Positions 1 to 4,440 of a stretch of DNA of 6,246 bases are shown in pieces; positions within the stretch are counted from its first letter, which is position 1, and each line of letters opens with the position of its first letter. The notes under the pieces are model-generated. The model did no database searches. It had not been told where the DNA came from and saw only the letters and a program-made list of their open reading frames with translations. This stretch comes from Bacilli bacterium (GTDB lineage: Bacteria; Bacillota_I; Bacilli_A; RF39; UBA660), in assembly GCA_028685445.1 (NCBI GenBank), contig JAQUDY010000064.1, positions 1-6,246 on the forward strand, read 5' to 3'. The translations under genes were made by a program, and so were the position numbers.

Positions 1-7
1 GCAAAAA

Positions 8-34
8 TAACTATTAGCAGGTAGTGTAACTATT
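8..34. repeat. 8-bp direct repeat TAACTATT near the left edge
   Basis: TAACTATT occurs at 8-15 and again at 27-34, 19 bases apart. The first copy sits in the stretch that reads KITISR in frame 1. The second lies in the main pgsA frame (VTIH). In AT-rich DNA an 8-bp repeat can arise by chance, so it matters only as possible support for a rearrangement or contig-edge misjoin in the 5' part of pgsA. Confidence 0.4.
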
Positions 35-496
35 CACTTAAAATATGTGGTAGCTGGAATATTATTTATAATAGCAGCTATAACTGATTTTGTAGACGGG
101 AGTATTGCTAGAAGTAGAAATATTGTAACGGATTTTGGTAAAGTGATGGATGCTATAGCAGATAAAGTACTAGTTAACGGAGTTTTAATAGCTCTAGCTT
201 ATGAAGGATTATTACCAGTGATTATACCAATAGTTATTATTACAAGAGATATAGTAGTTGATTCAATCAAAATGGTAGCAGGGTCTAAAGGCGCTGCAGT
301 AGGAGCATCTATTTGGGGAAAAATAAAAACAGTATTTATGATGGTAGGAATTTCGATGGTGTTTTTCTCAAATTGGCCATTTGAGTTACTAAATATTTCA
401 TTAGGAGATTATTTAGTCTTTATTGCAACAATCTTATCAATATTTTCTGGCATACAATATTTTCTTGTTAATAAAGATTATATATTAGAAAAATAA
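11..496 (+). CDS. pgsA: CDP-diacylglycerol--glycerol-3-phosphate 3-phosphatidyltransferase, 5'-partial
   Basis: Integral-membrane enzyme that joins CDP-diacylglycerol and glycerol-3-phosphate to give phosphatidylglycerol phosphate, the committed step to phosphatidylglycerol. The full CDP-alcohol phosphotransferase signature D-x2-DG-x2-AR-x8-G-x3-D-x3-D is visible: Asp at 86-88, then DG, AR, and the G/D/D cluster up to about 163. A PgsA-like RDIVVDSIK...SKGAAVGAS.WGKIKT block follows, then two more hydrophobic segments (about 335-390 and 410-465). The N-terminus with the first membrane helix is missing. In this frame a TAA lies at 8-10, so the frame is open only from 11. GTG at 47 is the first plausible start codon, but it has no Shine-Dalgarno site and would begin inside the second helix, so I do not take it as genuine. 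Identity is firm; the 5' end is either cut by the window or broken (see findings). cinA, often next in Bacillota, is absent. Confidence 0.88.
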   Translation, partial: LLAGSVTIHLKYVVAGILFIIAAITDFVDGSIARSRNIVTDFGKVMDAIADKVLVNGVLIALAYEGLLPVIIPIVIITRDIVVDSIKMVAGSKGAAVGASIWGKIKTVFMMVGISMVFFSNWPFELLNISLGDYLVFIATILSIFSGIQYFLVNKDYILEK

Positions 497-520
497 AACA
501 GCAAAAAACGCTGTTTTTTT
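495..520 (+). terminator. Intrinsic terminator of pgsA
   Basis: An 8-bp perfect stem pairs AAAACAGC (495-502) with GCTGTTTT (510-517) around a 7-nt A-rich loop. A run of seven T ends at 520. The stem begins within the pgsA stop codon (494-496). It should separate pgsA transcription from recA, which has its own promoter. Confidence 0.85.
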
Positions 521-547
521 ACTTTTAAACAAATATTGAAAATCTGC

Positions 548-561
548 CAAACAAATGTTTG
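548..561. promoter_or_regulatory. Candidate LexA (SOS) operator upstream of recA
   Basis: CAAAC-AAAT-GTTTG is a perfect 5-bp inverted repeat with a 4-nt spacer. It matches the Gram-positive LexA/DinR box CGAAC-RNRY-GTTCG in layout and spacer (AAAT fits RNRY). It differs only by one symmetrical G-to-A / C-to-T change per arm. It ends 9 bases before the recA -35 hexamer, a position where a bound repressor could block RNA polymerase. LexA control of recA is established in Bacillota; binding to this variant box is my inference. Confidence 0.6.
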
Positions 562-570
562 CAAAAACTA

Positions 571-599
571 TTGACAAAGACAAAATATTATATTAAGAT
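571..599 (+). promoter_or_regulatory. recA promoter (sigma-A type)
   Basis: A perfect -35 TTGACA (571-576) is followed after 17 bases by TAAGAT (594-599), which matches the -10 consensus at four of six positions including the first two and last two. Transcription would start near 606, leaving a leader of about 25 nt before the recA start codon. Confidence 0.7.
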
Positions 600-617
600 T
601 AAGATGTCAAAGAAAGA

Positions 618-635
618 ATGGTGAAAATAACTTGA
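618..635 (+). other. Possible 5-codon leader ORF overlapping the recA start
   Basis: ATG GTG AAA ATA ACT TGA would encode MVKIT. Its TGA (633-635) overlaps the TTG start of recA (632-634) by two bases in another frame. Such an arrangement could couple recA translation to an upstream start, but no strong Shine-Dalgarno site precedes this ATG and the ORF is short enough to be chance. Confidence 0.2.
620..624 (+). promoter_or_regulatory. Weak ribosome binding site of recA
   Basis: GGTGA lies 7 bases before the TTG start and matches the 3' part of the extended Shine-Dalgarno sequence AGAAAGGAGGTGA. AGAAAG at 611-616 matches its 5' part. No AGGAGG core is present. In the recA frame a TGA at 572-574 closes the reading frame upstream, and no ATG or GTG lies in frame between it and 632, so TTG is the only sensible start. 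Confidence 0.5.
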
Positions 636-1654
636 AATCAAGTTCAAATGAAACTAAAAAAGATAAAGCTTTAGAGCAAGTTTTAGCTGATATAGAAAAA
701 CAATTTGGAAAAGGCGCTATAATGAAATTAGGCGGTATGAGTAAAATGGAATTAGATGTCACTTCTTCTGGATCTTTAACTCTAGATCTAGCTCTGGGAG
801 TTGGCGGTTATCCAAAAGGTAGGATAGTTGAGATTTATGGTCCTGAATCTAGTGGAAAGACTACTGTAGCTCTTCATGCAATAGCAGAAGTACAAAAGGC
901 TGGAGGAAGAGCGGCATTTATAGATGCCGAACATGCTTTAGATCCTGTTTATGCAAGAAAATTAGGTGTAGATATTAATGAATTATTACTAAGTCAACCA
1001 GATACTGGAGAGCAAGCATTAGAAATTTGCGAGGCTTTAGTTAGAAGTGAAGCCGTGAATATTGTAGTAATAGACTCTGTAGCAGCATTAGTTCCTCAAG
1101 CAGAAATTGATGGTGAAATGGGAGATTCTCATGTTGGATTGCAAGCAAGACTTATGAGTCAAGCCCTTAGAAAATTATCTGGCACAATAAATAAAACAAA
1201 AACAACTGCAATATTTATTAATCAATTAAGAGAAAAAGTAGGAATAATATTTGGAAATCCTGAAACAACTCCTGGAGGAAGAGCTTTAAAGTTTTACTCT
1301 ACTATTCGTTTAGACATTAGACGTGGAGAACAAATAAAAAGTGGAGATAATATTACAGGAAATAAAACAAATATTAAAGTCGTAAAAAATAAAGTGGCTC
1401 CTCCTTTTAAAACTGCTACTGTTGATATTGTTTATGGAGAAGGTATTAGTAAAATGGGAGAAATTGTAGATATCGCTTCAAACTTAAATATAATTAATAA
1501 AAGTGGAGCCTGGTTTAGTTATAAAGAAGAAAAAATAGGGCAAGGTAGAGAAAATGTTAAACAATATTTAAAAGATAATCCTAAACTTTCAGAAGAAATA
1601 GAAAATAAAATAAAAGAAGCTTACAATATAGAAAATAAAAAAACTATTAAGTAA
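632..1654 (+). CDS. recA: Recombinase RecA
   Basis: Cytoplasmic ATP-dependent strand-exchange protein that coats single-stranded DNA, drives homologous recombination and activates LexA self-cleavage in the SOS response. The 340-residue product is collinear with RecA: N-terminal oligomerisation helix with [13 protein letters not shown] (22-34), Walker A GPESSGKT (70-77), catalytic Glu in IDAEHALDP (Glu100), Walker B IVVID (144-148), loop L1 around EIDGEMGD (158-165), and loop L2 from [10 protein letters not shown] through NPETTPGG (195-216). The conserved [22 protein letters not shown] and GQGREN blocks follow in the C-terminal domain. It starts with TTG behind a weak ribosome site. It ends at about the point where the usual acidic tail begins: the last residues, NIENKKTIK, are net basic, and the protein is some 8 residues shorter than B. 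subtilis RecA. The gene appears monocistronic, with its own promoter and LexA-like box. Confidence 0.98.
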   Translation: MKSSSNETKKDKALEQVLADIEKQFGKGAIMKLGGMSKMELDVTSSGSLTLDLALGVGGYPKGRIVEIYGPESSGKTTVALHAIAEVQKAGGRAAFIDAEHALDPVYARKLGVDINELLLSQPDTGEQALEICEALVRSEAVNIVVIDSVAALVPQAEIDGEMGDSHVGLQARLMSQALRKLSGTINKTKTTAIFINQLREKVGIIFGNPETTPGGRALKFYSTIRLDIRRGEQIKSGDNITGNKTNIKVVKNKVAPPFKTATVDIVYGEGISKMGEIVDIASNLNIINKSGAWFSYKEEKIGQGRENVKQYLKDNPKLSEEIENKIKEAYNIENKKTIK

Positions 1655-1662
1655 GTTTTTTT
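1637..1662 (+). terminator. Weak AT-rich hairpin at the end of recA
   Basis: AAAAAAACT (1637-1645) pairs perfectly with AGTTTTTTT (1654-1662) around an 8-nt loop that contains most of the recA stop codon. The shape is that of an intrinsic terminator with its T-run, but the stem has one G-C pair and would be unstable, so readthrough into rny is likely. Confidence 0.4.
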
Positions 1663-1681
1663 GTCTATAAAAATAAACTTC

Positions 1682-1710
1682 TTGCAAAATTCACTAATAA
1701 ACTTTATAAT
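1682..1710 (+). promoter_or_regulatory. rny promoter (sigma-A type)
   Basis: TTGCAA (1682-1687) stands 17 bases before a perfect -10 TATAAT (1705-1710). This is the best-looking promoter in the window. It lies in the 97-nt gap between recA and rny, giving rny transcription independent of the SOS-type recA promoter. The start would be near 1717. Confidence 0.8.
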
Positions 1711-1738
1711 AAAGATGTAGTTTAATAATCTACAAAAT

Positions 1739-1743
1739 GGAGG
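1739..1743 (+). promoter_or_regulatory. rny Shine-Dalgarno site that decides the start
   Basis: GGAGG (1739-1743) is 8 bases before ATG 1752-1754, the ideal spacing. The earlier in-frame ATG at 1737-1739 overlaps the site itself and has nothing suitable upstream, so 1752 is the start. Confidence 0.85.
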
Positions 1744-1751
1744 AAAATATT

Positions 1752-3305
1752 ATGATATTTAATACAGCTTCCATTTTAACTCTTTTTATTGGATTAATAT
1801 TAGGTGGCAGCGCAATATATGCAATTGTTATTTTAACAGGTGCAGGTGCTGGTAAAAAAGCAGAAAAAATCATAACTGATGCTAAAAAAGAAGCAGACAA
1901 GCATAAAAGGGATAGCATCATTGAATTAAAAGAAGAATCGTTTAAATTAAAACAAGAAACAGATAAAGAAATAAAAGAAAAAAAATCTGAAATTTTAAGC
2001 AGCGAAGAAAGAATTTTACAAAGAGAAAAATCTTTAGATAAAAGAGAAGAAATGCTTCAAAATAGAGATAATCTTTTAGAACAAAAAGATAATAATTTAA
2101 ATAATCTGCAAAAACAATTACAAGAAAAAGATTTAAAAATGGACGAGCTTTTAAAAGAAGAAATGGAAAAGTTAGAAACTATTTCAGGGTATTCAAGAGA
2201 AAAAGCTCATGATTTAATTATGGAAAGAGTAGAGTCAAGTATGGCTCTTGAAATAGCATCATTTATTAAAGAACAAGAATCTGAGGCAAAACTTGAAGTT
2301 GATAAAAAGGCTAAAAATTTATTAGTGAATTCAATGGAAAGATATGCAAATGATGTTACTACAATTCAAACAGTAAGCACGATTGACTTGCCTAACGATG
2401 AAATGAAAGGTCGTTTAATTGGTAGAGAAGGAAGAAATATTCGAACAATAGAAGCCGTTACTGGAGTTGATTTAATTATTGATGATACACCTGAGGCTAT
2501 AGTTATTTCCTCTTTTGACCCTTTCAGAAGAGAAATTGCTAAACAAACTATTGAAACATTAATTAAAGATGGAAGAATCCATCCAACGCGAATAGAAGAA
2601 ATATATGATAAAGTATCTAAAGATATGAATAGTAGAGTTACCGAAATAGGTAATGAGGCTATTTATGAATTAGGTTTATCTAAAGTTGATCCAGAATTAG
2701 TACATTTAATAGGAAAACTAAATTTCCGTACTAGTTATGGACAAAATGCTTTAAACCACTCTAAAGAAGTCGCACATTTATCCGGAATAATGGCTGGAGA
2801 ATTAGGAGAAAATATTTCTCTTGCAAAAAGAGCTGGCTTACTTCACGATATAGGAAAAGCAATTGACAATGAAATAGAAGGAAGTCATATTGATATAGGA
2901 CTTGATATAGCCAAAAAATACAATGAGCATGATATTGTAAAAAATGCTATACATTCACATCATGGTGATTCAGAGGCTACTAGTATTATTTCTGTACTTG
3001 TAAGTATTGCTGATACATTATCAGCGGCGAGACCTGGTGCAAGAAATGATACAATGGAAAACTACATCAAACGTCTAGAAGAATTAGAAAATTTAGGTAA
3101 TAGTTTTGATGGTGTTGATAAAACATATGCTATGCAAGCAGGTAGAGAAGTAAGAGTAATAGTAAAACCAGAAGAAATCGATGATCTAGCTTCATTTAAA
3201 ATTGCTAGAGAGATGAAAGAAAAAATTGAAGCAGAAATGCAATACCCTGGTACAATAAAAATTACTGTTATCAGAGAAACAAGAGCTTTAGAAGAAGCAA
3301 AATAA
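1752..3305 (+). CDS. rny: Ribonuclease Y
   Basis: Membrane-anchored endoribonuclease that begins decay and processing of many mRNAs in Bacillota; in B. subtilis it works with the Y-complex and other RNA-degradation partners. From the chosen start the protein has 517 residues, against about 520 in B. subtilis. Order of parts: one N-terminal membrane helix (about residues 3-29), a long charged coiled coil rich in K/E (about 35-160), a KH RNA-binding domain with [12 protein letters not shown] (220-231), and an HD phosphohydrolase domain with catalytic LLHDIGK (His365-Asp366) and HHGD (403-406). It ends with the conserved [14 protein letters not shown]. All expected catalytic residues are present. 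It has its own strong promoter and Shine-Dalgarno site and sits directly after recA, the common Bacillota order. The stop lies 4 nt from the convergent dGTPase-like gene. Confidence 0.97.
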   Translation: MIFNTASILTLFIGLILGGSAIYAIVILTGAGAGKKAEKIITDAKKEADKHKRDSIIELKEESFKLKQETDKEIKEKKSEILSSEERILQREKSLDKREEMLQNRDNLLEQKDNNLNNLQKQLQEKDLKMDELLKEEMEKLETISGYSREKAHDLIMERVESSMALEIASFIKEQESEAKLEVDKKAKNLLVNSMERYANDVTTIQTVSTIDLPNDEMKGRLIGREGRNIRTIEAVTGVDLIIDDTPEAIVISSFDPFRREIAKQTIETLIKDGRIHPTRIEEIYDKVSKDMNSRVTEIGNEAIYELGLSKVDPELVHLIGKLNFRTSYGQNALNHSKEVAHLSGIMAGELGENISLAKRAGLLHDIGKAIDNEIEGSHIDIGLDIAKKYNEHDIVKNAIHSHHGDSEATSIISVLVSIADTLSAARPGARNDTMENYIKRLEELENLGNSFDGVDKTYAMQAGREVRVIVKPEEIDDLASFKIAREMKEKIEAEMQYPGTIKITVIRETRALEEAK

Positions 3306-3331
3306 AACATCAACTTAAATTGATGTTTTTT
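3304..3331. terminator. Shared bidirectional terminator between rny and the dGTPase-like gene
   Basis: A 10-bp perfect stem pairs AAAACATCAA (3304-3313) with TTGATGTTTT (3320-3329) around a 6-nt loop. Six T follow on the plus strand (3326-3331), and TTTTATT follows on the minus strand. The left arm overlaps the rny stop codon (3303-3305) and contains the minus-strand TGA (3312-3310). The right arm and loop encode the last residues of the dGTPase-like protein. Confidence 0.85.
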
Positions 3332-4314
3332 AATTTATTAAATTCATTTTGAAAATAGTCATCAGTCATTCCTGCAATATAATCTATAACTTTGCGCGTA
3401 GGAGTAGTTTCAATTAAATATTTTGAAGTTTTAGAATTTAAGAAACCTTTAAATATTGGATATTTTTTCAAGTTATTATTAATTATTATTAAGTTTTGAT
3501 TAAAGACTACATCAAACATGTTTTTGTATTTTTTTAAGTCTTCTTTTGTATTTGCTTTATAATAAATATTCTGATAATTAAATTCTTTTAATTTAACAAT
3601 AGCTTCAAACATTTGATTACTTAATTTAATATAGTTTTTTTCAAAACTATTTTCTATAATATCTAAGATTATGTTATTAACAATCTCACTATTGTTCTTA
3701 CCTATTATATTTGTAATTTCTACTGGTAAATCTTTAATATCAAAAGCACCTATTCTAACGGCATCTTCTATGTCTCTGCCTAAGTATGCTATCATATCAC
3801 TAATTCTTACAACACAGCCTTCTAAAGTCATAGGAACAAGCTTTTTTGCATGTTTTTCATTCTTATAACATATTTTATAATCATTTAAAAAGTCTTCTGT
3901 AGTTTTCTTTTTAGGAAAGTATTCTTTTAATGCAAATTCACCATTATGACAAAGAATTCCATCTAATACTTGAATGCTAATATTTTTATTCTCGATACTA
4001 GTTAAAACTCTTACGCTTTGAACATTATGCATAAAAAATCCTTCATTGTGCTTAATACTAAGTTCGTTTAAAAACTCTTCTCCTGTGTGACCAAATGGAA
4101 TATGTCCAAGATCATGACCTAATGCTATAGCTTCGATTAAATCTTCATTTAAAGACAAAGCTCTTCCAATTGTTCTAGCGATTTTGCTAACTAACTGAAC
4201 ATGAATCATTCTTTTAGATATATGATCATTTTTAACATTAGAATAAACTTGAGTTTTATCCATATATCTTATACAAGATATATGGATAAAATTCTGAATG
4301 AATAATTCTATCAA
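3310..4314 (-). CDS. dGTPase-like HD-domain protein, catalytic part (3' segment of a frame-broken gene)
   Basis: Member of the deoxyguanosinetriphosphate triphosphohydrolase-like HD family, which splits dNTPs into deoxynucleoside and triphosphate. This segment carries all metal-binding positions: His in RMIHVQ (38 counted from 4314), GHDLGHIPFGH (66-76; HD = 67-68), and the late Asp in RISDMIAYLGRDIEDA (173). It also has the conserved HNVQSVR (96-102) and DGILCHNGE (118-126). The frame is open from about 4314, but the TTG there is a poor start and the first 14 or so residues derive from the aberrant insert. A genuine restart could use ATG at 4263-4261 (MDKTQVYS), though no Shine-Dalgarno site precedes it. 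The N-terminal family region (YATK, DIRPNFFRDIDRIIHS) is encoded in the other frame upstream. Family assignment is firm; whether the truncated protein is made is unknown. The exact dNTP preference cannot be read here, so I leave out dgt as a symbol. Confidence 0.8.
   Translation of the reverse strand: MIELFIQNFIHISCIRYMDKTQVYSNVKNDHISKRMIHVQLVSKIARTIGRALSLNEDLIEAIALGHDLGHIPFGHTGEEFLNELSIKHNEGFFMHNVQSVRVLTSIENKNISIQVLDGILCHNGEFALKEYFPKKKTTEDFLNDYKICYKNEKHAKKLVPMTLEGCVVRISDMIAYLGRDIEDAVRIGAFDIKDLPVEITNIIGKNNSEIVNNIILDIIENSFEKNYIKLSNQMFEAIVKLKEFNYQNIYYKANTKEDLKKYKNMFDVVFNQNLIIINNNLKKYPIFKGFLNSKTSKYLIETTPTRKVIDYIAGMTDDYFQNEFNKLKNINLS
4254..4291. repeat. Perfect 17-bp inverted repeat at the dGTPase frame break
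   Basis: TTTTATCCATATATCTT (4254-4270) and AAGATATATGGATAAAA (4275-4291) are exact reverse complements around the loop ATAC (4271-4274). It lies inside a coding gene, exactly where the reading frame shifts by +1. No T-run follows the hairpin on either strand, so it does not look like a terminator. It is best explained as an inverted duplication made by strand-switching during replication, or as an artefact of amplification or assembly (see findings). Confidence 0.95.
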
Positions 4315-4438
4315 TATCTCTAAAAAAGTTTGGTCTTATGTCTGGATGAAACTCATCTAAACGAATAGATTCTTCATCTTTAGTAGCATATTTACTGTAT
4401 AAACTTTCTCTTTGTAACATTATTTTTTTAATATCCAT
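4256..4438 (-). pseudogene. N-terminal fragment of the dGTPase-like gene, cut off by a frameshift
   Basis: Reads MDIKKIMLQRES, then a dGTPase N-terminal block with YATKDEE and DIRPNFFRDIDRIIHSEF, and then YPYILYKIYG and a stop at 4258-4256. In the family the HS pair is followed, 8 residues later, by KTQV. Here KTQV is found in the +1 frame of the downstream segment, so this fragment and the segment ending at 3310 are one gene split at about 4254-4291. The start is placed at ATG 4438-4436, which has AGGGG 7 bases upstream. An ATG at 4444 overlaps the preceding stop codon but stands only one base from that AGGGG. The gene follows the sulfatase stop by 2 nt, so the two are probably co-transcribed and translationally coupled. 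Confidence 0.8.
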
Positions 4439-4440
4439 AA

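Noticed and set aside
47..49. GTG as the true pgsA start
   Set aside because: No Shine-Dalgarno site, and it would start inside the second membrane helix, losing conserved N-terminal sequence; LLAGSVTIHLKY just upstream in frame also looks like PgsA.
1716..1734. Hairpin TGTAG/CTACA in the rny leader
   Set aside because: Five pairs with a 9-nt loop are too weak and too likely by chance to call a regulatory element.
1737..1751. Earlier ATG for rny at 1737, adding MEENI
   Set aside because: This ATG overlaps the GGAGG Shine-Dalgarno site that is ideally spaced for ATG 1752, and RNase Y proteins begin close to the membrane helix.
1730..1921. Antisense ORFs over rny (1730-1921 and 3062-3313) and plus-strand ORFs over the minus-strand genes (3671-3868, 4655-4870)
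   Set aside because: All lie within strongly supported genes, have no recognisable domain or good ribosome site, and look like shadow frames.
4254..4291. Programmed ribosomal frameshifting at the hairpin in the dGTPase-like gene
   Set aside because: A +1 shift would be needed, the hairpin lies on the frame junction rather than a few bases past a slippery site, and no clear slippery heptamer or shift-prone stop precedes it. Translation through it would also leave several aberrant residues in a conserved motif, whereas the 13-nt inverted-duplication model restores the family spacing exactly.
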